Of a stretch of DNA of 57,636 nucleotides, positions 8,263 through 17,312 are shown piece after piece. The notes beneath the pieces are model-generated. The model made no database searches and was not told the DNA's origin. It worked only from the letters and a program-made list of their open reading frames with translations. Every line of letters begins with the position of its first letter. Positions within the stretch are counted from its first letter, which is position 1. Both the position numbers and the translations under genes were made by a program. The stretch comes from JBCBCP01 sp038530575 (GTDB lineage Bacteria; Pseudomonadota; Alphaproteobacteria; Rhodobacterales; Rhodobacteraceae): assembly GCA_038530575.1 (NCBI GenBank), contig JBCBCP010000017.1, positions 1 through 57,636 of the forward strand, given 5' to 3'.

Positions 8263-10392
8263 TTACCCTTCAATCCGGCCCAGATCGGCCACGCGGTCGC
8301 AGGCCTGCCGGATCCGGCTCAGCAGGTTCAGGCGGTTGCGCCGCACCACGTCCGCGTCGGCGTTGATCTTTACCGCCTCAAAGAACGCGTCGATGGGGGC
8401 GCGCAGACCGGCCATGGCCGCCATCGCGGCGGCAAAGTCCTGCGCCTCCAGGGCGCCCGCGATCACCGGCTCTGCCGCATCCAGCGCGTCGAACAGGGCG
8501 GTCTCTTCGGCGCCTTCCGCAAACTTGCGATCCGCGCCAAAGGAGTATTCCACCCCGTCCTTCTCTTCGGCCTGGGACAGAATATTGGCCGCCCGCTTGT
8601 AGCCCTGCACGAGGTTGGTGCCCTCGTCCGTGTCCAGCACCGCCTGCAGGGCGGTGGCGCGTTTGGTGAGCAGTGCCAGATCGTCGGCGCCCTCGGAGGC
8701 GAGCACAGCGTCAATCACATCGTGCCGCACGCCGCGGTCGCGCAGGTAGACCTTCAGGCGGTCATGAAGAAAATCGAGTAGGCTTCGAGCAACAAACCAT
8801 TTGGGGTCATTGCCCTCAACCAACAGCGTATTTGCAAAATGTTCTTCGCTGCCTTCAGCCGGTTCCGGGTGCGCGTCGGCAACCAAAAGCAGTGTTTCGA
8901 ACAGCGGCAACGTGAGACTATTCTCCAAAACCAGCCGGATCACCCCCAGCGCGGCGCGGCGCAGGGCAAAGGGGTCTTTGGACCCTGTCGGCTTTTCATC
9001 AATCGCCCAGAAGCCGGTCAGCTTCTCCAGCTTCTCCGCCAGCGCCACGGCCACCGACACAGGCGCGGTCGGCACGTCGTCCGAGGGGCCAAGCGGCGCG
9101 TAATGCTCCTCTGCAGCCGCAGCAACAGCCGCGTCCTTGCCAGCCGCCTCGAGGTAGTAGCGGCCCATCACCCCCTGCAATTCGGGAAACTCGTAGACCA
9201 TCTCGGAACTCAGGTCAGCCTTGGCCAGCTGCGCGGCCTCCTCTGCCATGTCTGGGTCAGCCCTACACGCAGGGGCCAGCTCCCGCGCCAGCGCGGCCAT
9301 GCGGCGGATCAGGTCGGCCTGGCTGCCCAGCTTGTTGTGGAAGGTCACGGCCTCGAGGCTCTCCAGCCAGTCGCCCATCCCGGCCCGCGCCACGCGCAGA
9401 TCGTTCTCCCAGAAGAATACCGCATCAGCGAGGCGCGCGGCCAGCACCTTCTCGTTACCGGCAAGGATCGTCGCGCCATTATCAGCCGTCTCGCGGTTGG
9501 CCACGGTGATGAACCGCGTAATCTTGCCCGCCTTGTCCCGCACCGAAAAGAACTTCTGATGCTCTTTCATCGAGGTCTGCAGCACCTCAGCCGGCAGCCC
9601 CAGAAACGCCTCACCAATCGGGCCCATCAGCACCACGGGCCACTCTACAAGGCCTGCAACCTCGGCCAGAAGGCCGCGGTCCTCCACCACCTCAAGGCCC
9701 GACGCAAAGGCGATATTGGTCGCGTCATTCCAGATCGCCGCCGCACGTTCTTCGGCGTCCAGCACAACGAAGGCCTTACGCAGCTGCGCCTCGTAATCCT
9801 CGAAATTGCGCACGGTAAGCTGCGCGGGCGCCATGAAGCGGTGCCCGTGGGTGGTGTCGCCCGCGACAATACCATCGACCTCCAGCGGCACGACGCTGTG
9901 CCCCTCTTCGTCCGACAGGATGCACAGGATCGCGTGCAGGGGCCGCACCCAACGCAGGCTGCCCGCCCCCCAGCGCATCGATTTGGGCCAAGGGAAATTG
10001 CGCACCGTGCGCTCCAGCACCTCGGCGATGATCTCGGGCGCTGGACGCCCCGGCTTTTCGATCACGGCAAACAGAACGTCACCCTTGGGCGTCTCGCGTG
10101 TCTCAACCTGGTCACGGGTCAGACCCGCGCCGCGCAAAAACCCTTCGATCGCCTTTTCCGGCGCGTCCGCTTTCGGGCCCTTGCGCTCTTCGCGCGTGGT
10201 CGGGCTTTGCGCCAGCAATCCGTCCACCGCCAGCGCCAGCCGTCGCGGCGTGGCAAAGGCGCGCGCACCGGCATAGGTCAGCCCCGCTTCGACAAGCCCG
10301 TCGGTGACTAGCTTTTGCAGGTCCTCTGCCGCTCGCGCCTGCATGCGGGCCGGGATTTCTTCGGAGAACAGTTCAATCAGAAGGTCAGGCAT
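8263..10392 (-). CDS. glyS: Glycyl-tRNA synthetase beta subunit
   Basis: A 709-residue protein of normal length for GlyS, beginning MPDLLIELFSEEIPARMQ, the hallmark N-terminus of the family. Further landmarks are FATPRRLALAVDGL, GHRFMAPA, WPVVLMGPIGEAFLGLP, the KEHQKFFSV segment and a C-terminal DALR-type anticodon domain with SRIRQACDRVADLGRIEG. With GlyQ it forms the alpha2-beta2 enzyme that charges tRNA-Gly. It lies in the order glyQ / small membrane protein / glyS / ppdK-like, with 134 bases between the small membrane protein and glyS. Confidence 0.97.
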   Translation of the reverse strand: MPDLLIELFSEEIPARMQARAAEDLQKLVTDGLVEAGLTYAGARAFATPRRLALAVDGLLAQSPTTREERKGPKADAPEKAIEGFLRGAGLTRDQVETRETPKGDVLFAVIEKPGRPAPEIIAEVLERTVRNFPWPKSMRWGAGSLRWVRPLHAILCILSDEEGHSVVPLEVDGIVAGDTTHGHRFMAPAQLTVRNFEDYEAQLRKAFVVLDAEERAAAIWNDATNIAFASGLEVVEDRGLLAEVAGLVEWPVVLMGPIGEAFLGLPAEVLQTSMKEHQKFFSVRDKAGKITRFITVANRETADNGATILAGNEKVLAARLADAVFFWENDLRVARAGMGDWLESLEAVTFHNKLGSQADLIRRMAALARELAPACRADPDMAEEAAQLAKADLSSEMVYEFPELQGVMGRYYLEAAGKDAAVAAAAEEHYAPLGPSDDVPTAPVSVAVALAEKLEKLTGFWAIDEKPTGSKDPFALRRAALGVIRLVLENSLTLPLFETLLLVADAHPEPAEGSEEHFANTLLVEGNDPKWFVARSLLDFLHDRLKVYLRDRGVRHDVIDAVLASEGADDLALLTKRATALQAVLDTDEGTNLVQGYKRAANILSQAEEKDGVEYSFGADRKFAEGAEETALFDALDAAEPVIAGALEAQDFAAAMAAMAGLRAPIDAFFEAVKINADADVVRRNRLNLLSRIRQACDRVADLGRIEG

Positions 10393-10526
10393 CTTGCCGC
10401 TTTCTATTCATTCGCAAATCGGCCCAGTCTGTTTCTGTGCCGTGTCATTTCTTGGCTGAAAACATGCCGTGGAATCTGGGAGCCAGCCGGTCGGACGAGG
10501 CGAGGCCGATCAGCACCTGCGCCACG

Positions 10527-11042
10527 TCAATCCGCCCCCCGATCCGGGCATTCCTCGCCCACAATGGTCCCGTCATAGGCCTTTTCGCCACAATCATTCA
10601 GCTCGTGCCAGACATAGCCGCGCCCATCCTCGGTGATGGCCACGATACGGTCCACGCCAAAGGCCACGTTCTTTGTCCCCATGAAGGGCAACGCGGTGCC
10701 TGCCTTCAACTCCGCCGCGATGGCATCAGCGTCGAAGCAGTCGAACCAGCCGGGCGCGTTGCGCGGCTCTGCCCGGTCAAGGCCAACATAGGTTTCCGTC
10801 AACATCGCCAGCGACTCATTGGTGCGAAAGCAGGCGCGGTACCGGATCGGCGAACTGGACGCATCAATCGCCTCGAACGCTGTGAACGTGATCGGTTCGG
10901 GCGCGCCGGTGACAAGGTTGGTCAGCACGACCTCTTCTTGCGTGACAGGCTCGTAGAAGCCGTAAACCTGCAGGTAATACAACGCTATGCCCGCGATGGC
11001 GCCAGACAGGATCAACACGATACCAATTACCTTTCCGCTCAT
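10527..11042 (-). CDS. Small membrane-anchored protein between glyQ and glyS (DUF6446-like)
   Basis: A 171-residue protein with an N-terminal membrane helix (MSGKVIGIVLILSGAIAGIA) and a periplasmic or extracytoplasmic remainder of about 145 residues with four cysteines (RACFR, WFDCFD, NDCGEK, EECPD), which could form disulfides. Its ATG overlaps the glyQ stop as ATGA, so it is translationally coupled to glyQ. This location is, from memory, shared by Rhodobacteraceae and the protein resembles the family called DUF6446. It has none of the domains of a kinase. Function unknown. Confidence 0.75.
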   Translation of the reverse strand: MSGKVIGIVLILSGAIAGIALYYLQVYGFYEPVTQEEVVLTNLVTGAPEPITFTAFEAIDASSSPIRYRACFRTNESLAMLTETYVGLDRAEPRNAPGWFDCFDADAIAAELKAGTALPFMGTKNVAFGVDRIVAITEDGRGYVWHELNDCGEKAYDGTIVGEECPDRGAD

Positions 11043-11965
11043 GATGCGGCCTGCCAGCCGCCCGCTTCGGTCTGGACAAACGCGTCTGCACAGGCCTTGG
11101 TCAGAGCCCGGACCCGGCCGATATAGGCCTGACGCTCGGTCACGGATATCACACCCCGCGCGTCCAGAAGGTTGAAGACATGGCTGGCCTTGATCGCCTG
11201 ATCATAGGCGGGCTGCGCCATGACGATGCGGCGGCCGGTTTTGGGATCATCCGCAGGCGCGGCCAAAATCCGCGCGCACTCGGCCTCGGCGTCCTTGAAG
11301 TGCTGAAGCAGCGTATCCGTATCCGCAACGTCGAAATTCCAGCGGGCGTATTGCGCTTCGGCCTCGCGGAACACATCGCCATAGGTCAGCGGGATCGGTG
11401 CTTGGGGGTCGTTGAACGGCATCTCGTTGCCATCGTCGAAGCCCAGCACATACATCGCCAGCCGCTCAAGCCCGTAGGTCAGCTCGCCCGAGACGGGCGC
11501 GCAGTCATGCCCGCCGACCTGCTGGAAATAGGTGAACTGGCTCACCTCCATCCCGTCGCACCAGACCTCCCAACCCAGGCCCCAGGCGCCCAGCGTCGGG
11601 CTTTCCCAGTCGTCCTCGATGAAGCGAATATCGTGCAGGTCCATGTCGATCCCGATCGCCTCGAGGCTCCCGAGGTAGAGCTCCTGCAGGTCCGGCGGGC
11701 TGGGCTTGATGATCACCTGGTACTGGTAATAGTGCTGCCAACGGTTCGGGCTGTCCCCATAGCGCCCGTCGGTCGGGCGGCGCGAGGGCTGCACATAGGC
11801 CGCCGTCCAGGGCGTGTTCCCCAGGCTGCGCAGGGTGGTTGCCGGGTGAAAGGTGCCCGCGCCGACTTCCATGTCATAGGGCTGCAGGATCGCGCACCCG
11901 CGCGCGGCCCAATAAGCTTGAAGGCGCAGGATAATCTCTTGAAAAGAGCGCGGAGCGTCAGTCAT
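11039..11965 (-). CDS. glyQ: Glycyl-tRNA synthetase alpha subunit
   Basis: A 308-residue protein with the catalytic core of bacterial class II GlyQ: SFQEIILRLQAYWAARGCAI, LQPYDMEVGAGTFHPAT, WTAAYVQPSRRPTDGRYG, RWQHYYQYQVIIKPSP, DWESPTLGAWGLGWEVW and GMEVSQFTYFQQVGG. It holds the ATP and glycine sites, while GlyS supplies tRNA binding. ATG 11965 (MTDAPRSF) is chosen over an ATG 12 bases upstream because it matches the family start. It is the first gene of a minus-strand glyQ / membrane protein / glyS / ppdK-like run and is divergent from the gene at 12130. Confidence 0.97.
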   Translation of the reverse strand: MTDAPRSFQEIILRLQAYWAARGCAILQPYDMEVGAGTFHPATTLRSLGNTPWTAAYVQPSRRPTDGRYGDSPNRWQHYYQYQVIIKPSPPDLQELYLGSLEAIGIDMDLHDIRFIEDDWESPTLGAWGLGWEVWCDGMEVSQFTYFQQVGGHDCAPVSGELTYGLERLAMYVLGFDDGNEMPFNDPQAPIPLTYGDVFREAEAQYARWNFDVADTDTLLQHFKDAEAECARILAAPADDPKTGRRIVMAQPAYDQAIKASHVFNLLDARGVISVTERQAYIGRVRALTKACADAFVQTEAGGWQAAS

Positions 11966-12129
11966 GGCGGGCCTCATGCGGGGCGGTTGCAGCGACCATG
12001 TCTCTAAGCGCGGCGCGGTGCGGCGTCAACGCGCCGCGCCCTGCGAAAATGCGCGCAGCGCAACTGGTCATCCGCGCGAATTCCTGCTTATGTTCCCGGC
12101 AATTGTGCGCAGCTTTAGCAGGATAGAGA

Positions 12130-13866
12130 ATGAAACGCGTTTGGGCAGCTGTTTTGGGTTTGGTCCTTTGGTGCGGCGCGGCTGCAGCGCAAGCCCCGGA
12201 TGATATTGTCTGGGTCCAGATCGAAGCACATCCATCACTGGCCACCGCCACGCAGCGCGCGCGCGCCTTTGCGGGACAGATCGATGATGTGAACGGCTTT
12301 TCACTTGGGGGCGGCTGGTACGCGCTCGCGTTGGGCCCTTACCGGCGTGCCGATGCGCAGCGCGTGTTGCGGTCATATCTTGGCGACCGGCTGATCGCGC
12401 GCGACAGTTTTATCGCGGATGCTAGCGGCTTCCGCAGCCAGTTCTGGCCTTTGGGCGCAAACGTTCTGGACCTCGGGGTTGCAGAAGCGCCGGTTGTCCC
12501 TGCACCGTCGGCGCCTGTTCCGCTCGCGCAGGAACCAACCCCGGCAGATGAGACCCCGGCCGAGGCGCGCCGCTCGGAACAACGGCTGACCCGCGCCGAG
12601 CGCGAGGAGCTTCAAGTCGCGCTGAAATGGGCAGGCTTTTATACGGGCGCCATCGACGGCGCATATGGCCGCGGTACGCGTGGGGCCATGTCGCGTTGGC
12701 AGGAAGCGCAGGGGTTCGAAGAAACCGGCATCCTGACAAGTGCGCAGCGCGTCGCCCTTTTGCGCCAGTATAACGCCGTGCTTGAAGGGCTTGGCTTACA
12801 GGTTGTGAGTGATACGCAGGCGGGCATCGAATTGCTGCTGCCAACCGAGGTTGTCCGCTTTGCCCGCAACCAAAGCCCGTTCGCCCAGTATGACGGAACC
12901 GGAAAGATAGACGGCGCGCGTGTTCTGCTGATCTCGCAACCCGGGGATCGCAATACGCTCTACGGTCTTTACGACATCATGCAAACGCTTGAAATCGTGC
13001 CGCTTGACGGCCCGCGTGAACGGGGGCGCGACAGCTTTACGCTTGTTGGCCAGAACGACCGGATCGTCAGCGAAACGCGCGCGCGCGTCGTCGACGGCGC
13101 GGTAAAAGGCTTTACCCTGATCTGGCCGGTTGGTGATGAAGAACGCCGGACGCGGCTTTTGGGCGAGATGGAGGCAAGCTTTCGCACCCTGCCTGGTGCG
13201 TTGGACCCTGCGGCCGGCGAGGACACGGCGCAAGCGCCCGATCTGGTCGCGGGCCTTGCCGTGCGAACCCCACGCCTGTCCCGCTCAGGCTTTTTCGTTG
13301 ATGATGCGGGTACCGTCGTCACAACTGCACAGGCAGCACAGAACTGCACGCGCATTACTCTCGACGAGGACATTCAAGCCGATGTGATCGGCACGTCGGA
13401 CGGTATCGCGGTGCTGCGCCCGCAGCAGCAGCTGGCACCGCTCGATGTTGCGCGGTTGAGCCTGCGCGACCCACGCCTTGGCTCCGACGTCGCTGTGGCT
13501 GGCTACAGCTATGAGGGCGTTTTGCCTGCTCCATCCGTCACGTTCGGGACCTTTGCGGACGTAACCGGGCTGTCGGGCGAAGCCAGCCTTGCGCGCCTAG
13601 AGGCTGACACGCTGACCGGCGATGCGGGCGGCCCCGTTCTGGACAGTTCGGGTCACGTCGTTGGCATGCTTCTGCCCAAGGACACCGGTAGTCGCACCCT
13701 GCCCGGCGCCGTTGCCTTTGCGATCAAGTCCGAAGTTGTTGCCGAAGCCGTGTCGAGCGCAGGGCGCGCCGCGCGGGCTGCGCCCGAGGGAGGGGCCGCT
13801 ATCACCCTGGCCGACATGGCCGCGCGCGGCGCCGGCATGACCGTTCTGGTCAGCTGCTGGGATTGA
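12130..13866 (+). CDS. Secreted SPOR-like / peptidoglycan-binding / trypsin-fold protein lacking catalytic His and Ser
   Basis: A 578-residue protein. Residues 1-21 are a signal peptide (MKRVWAAVLGLVLWCGAAAA). About 25-115 is SPOR-like (IVWVQIEAHPSLATATQRA ... GGWYALALGPYRRADAQRVL). About 150-215 is a PG_binding_1 domain (LQVALKWAGFYTGAIDGAYG). About 380-555 has a trypsin-like fold, but the His motif reads VVTTAQAAQNC (Gln401 where TTAH is expected) and the Ser motif reads TGDAGGPVLD (Ala499 where GDSGGP is expected). The Asp position (SDGIAVLRP, Asp424) may be kept. This is therefore a likely pseudo-protease anchored to peptidoglycan in the periplasm. AGGATAGAG precedes the ATG. Confidence 0.85.
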   Translation: MKRVWAAVLGLVLWCGAAAAQAPDDIVWVQIEAHPSLATATQRARAFAGQIDDVNGFSLGGGWYALALGPYRRADAQRVLRSYLGDRLIARDSFIADASGFRSQFWPLGANVLDLGVAEAPVVPAPSAPVPLAQEPTPADETPAEARRSEQRLTRAEREELQVALKWAGFYTGAIDGAYGRGTRGAMSRWQEAQGFEETGILTSAQRVALLRQYNAVLEGLGLQVVSDTQAGIELLLPTEVVRFARNQSPFAQYDGTGKIDGARVLLISQPGDRNTLYGLYDIMQTLEIVPLDGPRERGRDSFTLVGQNDRIVSETRARVVDGAVKGFTLIWPVGDEERRTRLLGEMEASFRTLPGALDPAAGEDTAQAPDLVAGLAVRTPRLSRSGFFVDDAGTVVTTAQAAQNCTRITLDEDIQADVIGTSDGIAVLRPQQQLAPLDVARLSLRDPRLGSDVAVAGYSYEGVLPAPSVTFGTFADVTGLSGEASLARLEADTLTGDAGGPVLDSSGHVVGMLLPKDTGSRTLPGAVAFAIKSEVVAEAVSSAGRAARAAPEGGAAITLADMAARGAGMTVLVSCWD

Positions 13867-13979
13867 ATTTGCATCAAATCAGGCAAACGGCAAAGCAGGC
13901 GAATTAGCCTGCCGTTAAGGTTTTGACCTCTATTCAGAACGTATTGCGTGGGGGCGCGATATTCGAGTGGAGTGGACTT

Positions 13980-14240
13980 ATGACCAAGACGATCCTGGCC
14001 GCGGTTGCGGCAACCTTTCTGGCCTTTCCTGCCGCAGCGGCCGTGGAAACGCCGCCCCTGAACATGTCTGGCCAGTGGTGGACAAATTCGCTTGGTTGCG
14101 AATACAGCCGCGCCGGCCTGCCCGGGCAGACCATGTGGTTCCTGATCATCAACACGGCCAAAACAGGCTGCCCGACCTACATCAAAGCCTATAGCGGACC
14201 CAGCAATTACAAGGCCCACGGCCCGCTCGTCCGGCGCTAA
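13980..14240 (+). CDS. Small secreted protein, unknown
   Basis: An 86-residue protein with a signal peptide (MTKTILAAVAATFLAFPAAAA). The mature 65 residues contain one Cys pair (LGCEYSR and KTGCPTYIKAYSG), which could form a disulfide in the periplasm. ATG 13980 is chosen for its GGAG at proper spacing and for placing the signal peptide at the start. A weak inverted repeat (GCAGGC / GCCTGC, 13895-13912) separates it from the pseudo-protease gene, so it may have its own promoter. Its end overlaps the convergent ThDP-enzyme gene by 4 bases. No family recognised. Confidence 0.65.
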   Translation: MTKTILAAVAATFLAFPAAAAVETPPLNMSGQWWTNSLGCEYSRAGLPGQTMWFLIINTAKTGCPTYIKAYSGPSNYKAHGPLVRR

Positions 14241-15823
14241 GAGGCGATTTCCGGCGTGACGCGGATGACCGTCGGTCCGTCCGCGTCGAACGCCGCACGC
14301 ACAGCCTCCTGCATTTGCGCGAGGGTCGTTGGGCCCGCGGCATAGGCCCCAAAGGCTCGTGCAAGCGCGAGGAAATCGGGATTGCGCTGCACCACGGCGT
14401 TCGGCGCGATCTGCGCGCGGACCATGCTTTCCTCAATCTCGCCCAGCTTGCCGTTGTCCCACAGGAAGATCGGCAGGGGCAGGCCCAGCTCAACAGCGAC
14501 GCCTAGCTCAGCCATCGTGTAGTGCAGGCCGTAATCGCCAATGATGCACAGCGTCGGCTTACCCTTCCGCGCCACGGCCCCACCGATGGCGGCGGGCAGC
14601 GCATACCCCAGCGTGCCAAAGCCCGTCGGGTGGTGCCAGTGGCCGGGACGGTCCATGTCCCAGACCTCTTTGGCGGTGTAAGCGAACTGGGTCATGTCGG
14701 AGTAGATCATCGTGCCCTCGGGCAGGCAGTCCCGCAGCGCATCGCAAACGGGTACGATACCGCGGCGTTCGGCCTCGACTTCGGCGCGCCAGCGGGCGCG
14801 CAGCCCGGTGATCCGGTCCATGGACCAGTCGAACCGGGCTGGCAGGTCCGCACAGGATGCCAACGCGCGAAAGACCGTATGTGCCGCCGCCTTGAACCGA
14901 TGCCGCCCCTGCCCGGGCGCGGCCAGCACTTCCGGGTCGATGTCAATCCGCACCATGTGCTCGGCCGGGCCAAGGCGCGCGCGCCACAGGTCCACCTCCG
15001 CCAACTCGGTGCCGACGGCGATGACCAGATCCGATTCCTCGACCAGCGCAGTACTGTCCGGCCGGGCCAGCACACTGCCAAGGAGCCATGGATACTCCGC
15101 CGCGACGATGCCGCGCCCGGCATATGTCGTAAGCACAGGTATCGGGCACTGTTTCAGAACGCTCCGTATATCGGCCCACGCATCCCGTGCACCGCCGCCC
15201 AGCACCAACAGGGGCTTGCGCGCCTCATGGATCATGGCCAGCACAGCATCAAAGACGGTCGCGTCGATCTGTTCGACCCCATCGCTCAGCGGCGCATCGC
15301 GCGCGTCGTGCGGAGGCGCGGGCGCTTCGAGTTGCGCAATCGGGACCTGAATGTGCTTGGGCCTTGGCCGGGCCGTGTGAAACTCCATAAATGCCCGGTT
15401 GATCAGGGCATATGCTGCCTCGGCACTGCGCGCCTCCTCAGACCAATCACAGACCGACTCTGCCGCCGCGCGCTGGTCTTTCATTTGGTGCAACTGGCCG
15501 CGCATCGCCGCCGTCTCGTCAAGGCAGGAGGAAAGCACAAGCATCGGAACGCTATCGGAATACGCCTGCCCCATCGGTGTCATGATGTTCGTCAGCCCCG
15601 GCCCGGTGATCACATAGGCCACCCCCGGCTTGCCCGTCGCCCGGGCGTAGCCGTCGGCCATGAAGCCTGCGCCCTGCTCGTGCCGGGCGAGGACATGCGT
15701 GATCCCCGCCTCCTCGATCCCGCGGTACATTTCCTGATTGTGCACGCCGGGGATGCCAAAGATCATATCGACCCCACGGTCCTTCAGCATATGCGAAATC
15801 TGTGCTCCGAGCGGTCGTTCCAA
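14237..15823 (-). CDS. Thiamine-diphosphate-dependent enzyme of the acetolactate synthase / oxoacid decarboxylase family
   Basis: A 528-residue protein with the three-domain ThDP fold: N-terminal pyrimidine-binding domain with the activating Glu in RHEQGAGFMADGYAR, a central Rossmann domain (KPLLVLGGGARDAW), and a C-terminal diphosphate domain with GDYGLHYTMAELGVAV and WDN. It resembles the acetolactate synthase large subunit but is closer in style to 5-guanidino-2-oxopentanoate decarboxylases (AruI type); the substrate is not certain. I favour TTG 15823 as start: GGAGAG (15830-15835) is well placed, it gives the N-terminus MERPLGAQISHML, and it lies 1 base after the trkH stop. An ATG at 15859 would overlap trkH by 35 bases and has a poor ribosome site. 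Confidence 0.8.
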   Translation of the reverse strand: MERPLGAQISHMLKDRGVDMIFGIPGVHNQEMYRGIEEAGITHVLARHEQGAGFMADGYARATGKPGVAYVITGPGLTNIMTPMGQAYSDSVPMLVLSSCLDETAAMRGQLHQMKDQRAAAESVCDWSEEARSAEAAYALINRAFMEFHTARPRPKHIQVPIAQLEAPAPPHDARDAPLSDGVEQIDATVFDAVLAMIHEARKPLLVLGGGARDAWADIRSVLKQCPIPVLTTYAGRGIVAAEYPWLLGSVLARPDSTALVEESDLVIAVGTELAEVDLWRARLGPAEHMVRIDIDPEVLAAPGQGRHRFKAAAHTVFRALASCADLPARFDWSMDRITGLRARWRAEVEAERRGIVPVCDALRDCLPEGTMIYSDMTQFAYTAKEVWDMDRPGHWHHPTGFGTLGYALPAAIGGAVARKGKPTLCIIGDYGLHYTMAELGVAVELGLPLPIFLWDNGKLGEIEESMVRAQIAPNAVVQRNPDFLALARAFGAYAAGPTTLAQMQEAVRAAFDADGPTVIRVTPEIAS

Positions 15824-15824
15824 G

Positions 15825-17270
15825 TTAGGCTCTCCAAAATTGAACGGTAAGGATGGCATAGACGGCCATGAGTTCCAGCCGGCCCAGCAGCATCGCGATC
15901 GACAGGATCCACTTGGCCGTGTCGTTCAGCGTCGCGAAGTTGCCGTCCGGGCCGATAATGTCGCCCATGCCCGGCCCGATATTGGCCAGCGCCGCCGACG
16001 CACCCGAGACGGAGGTGATGAAGTCGAGCCCCGTCATGCCCAGCGCGACCGCCACAACGCCCAAAGTTACGATAAAGAAAACGAAAAAGGACATGACAGA
16101 ATTCAACACGTCCTCGCTGACGGGGCGGCCCTCGTAGCGGGGGGTGAATATGCCGTGTGGCGAGCGCGTCTTGCTGAGCTGCGCGCGGACCGAGGCGATC
16201 AGGAGCTGATAGCGGAATACCTTGATCGAACAGGCCGTTGACCCCGCGCAGCCGCCAATCAGGCCGGTAAAAAACAGGACTGCGACGGCAAAGCTGCCCC
16301 AGGCCATGTAGTTCGCGCTGGCGTACCCCGTGCCGGTCAGCAGCGATACCGAGTTAAAGAGCGCAAGGCGAAAGCCCTCCTCCGCGCCCATGCCCGTGTG
16401 CACCCATGTCCAAAGGGTGATCAGCAGGACGATCACAAACGCAGTGGCCAGAAACGCGTGGATTTGCGTGTCTTTCAGTAACGGCCGCGCGGTGCCTGCG
16501 CTGAGCTGGACAAAACGCACAAACGGCAGCGCAGCCAGCACCATGAAGACGGACGCGGCGTATTGTGCCTGAGGCGGGAAGGCGCCAAATGACGCATCGT
16601 AGTTGGCGAACCCGCCCGTCGCGATGGTCGTCATCGCGTGCACAGTCGCGTCGAACATATCCATGCCGCACAACGCGTAGACAATTGCACAGAACAACGT
16701 AAGCGCGATGTAGATCGTTGAAATTCGAGAAGAAATCTCGGTCGCGCGGGGCAGGATCTTGCCCATGGTGTCAAACCCTTCGGAGCGGAAGATCTGCATC
16801 CCGCCCACGCGCAGTTCAGGTAGAAACACCATCGCGACAACGATGATGCCAATTCCGCCCAGCCACTGCAGCAGCCCGCGCCAAAGCAGCAGGCCCTTGG
16901 GCAACTCTTCAAGCCCTGAAAGGACGGTCGAGCCGGTTGTTGTCAGGCCCGACATCGCCTCGAAGAAACCGTCGACGTAAGTGGTCTGCGACGCGCCCAG
17001 CACAAAAGGTAGCGCACCAAAAACGGGCAGAGCCAGCCAGACGCCAGTGGTCAAAAGAAAGGTCTGCTGGATCGTCAGCCCCTCGCGCACACCGTTCTGG
17101 CAGCTCAGCGCGATGGCCCCACCGATAAGGACCGTCAGCAGCGACGATTGCGCGAAAACCGGCCAATGTCCCCGGCCTTCGGCCAGATCGACCAGCAGAG
17201 GTAAGAGCATGGCAAGCCCAAGCACGGCAGCCAGCAGGCCGATGACGTATCCAACGGGGCGCAAGTCCAT
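15825..17270 (-). CDS. trkH: Potassium uptake protein TrkH/KtrB family
   Basis: A 481-residue integral membrane protein with about ten helices and four P-loop selectivity segments typical of TrkH: MSGLTTTGSTVL, TTIATGGFANY, SLLTGTGYAS and ALANIGPGMG, each with the expected Gly. GGCAGSTACSIKVFRYQLL is the conserved segment after the third filter. It would form the K+ pore of the Trk system in the inner membrane with cytoplasmic TrkA, which is not in this window. It is followed 1 base later by the ThDP enzyme, suggesting co-transcription although no metabolic link is obvious. Confidence 0.95.
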   Translation of the reverse strand: MDLRPVGYVIGLLAAVLGLAMLLPLLVDLAEGRGHWPVFAQSSLLTVLIGGAIALSCQNGVREGLTIQQTFLLTTGVWLALPVFGALPFVLGASQTTYVDGFFEAMSGLTTTGSTVLSGLEELPKGLLLWRGLLQWLGGIGIIVVAMVFLPELRVGGMQIFRSEGFDTMGKILPRATEISSRISTIYIALTLFCAIVYALCGMDMFDATVHAMTTIATGGFANYDASFGAFPPQAQYAASVFMVLAALPFVRFVQLSAGTARPLLKDTQIHAFLATAFVIVLLITLWTWVHTGMGAEEGFRLALFNSVSLLTGTGYASANYMAWGSFAVAVLFFTGLIGGCAGSTACSIKVFRYQLLIASVRAQLSKTRSPHGIFTPRYEGRPVSEDVLNSVMSFFVFFIVTLGVVAVALGMTGLDFITSVSGASAALANIGPGMGDIIGPDGNFATLNDTAKWILSIAMLLGRLELMAVYAILTVQFWRA

Positions 17271-17312
17271 GGGGCAGAGGTGACCTGCCCCCGCGCCCCT
17301 GTCAAGCAGAGG

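Noticed and set aside
6349..8781. Long plus-strand open frame of about 810 codons opposite the ppdK-like gene, and a similar one opposite glyS (8839-10311)
   Set aside because: They are mirror frames of well-supported genes in GC-rich DNA. Their translations show no domains, a high content of Arg, His and Gln, and no ribosome sites.
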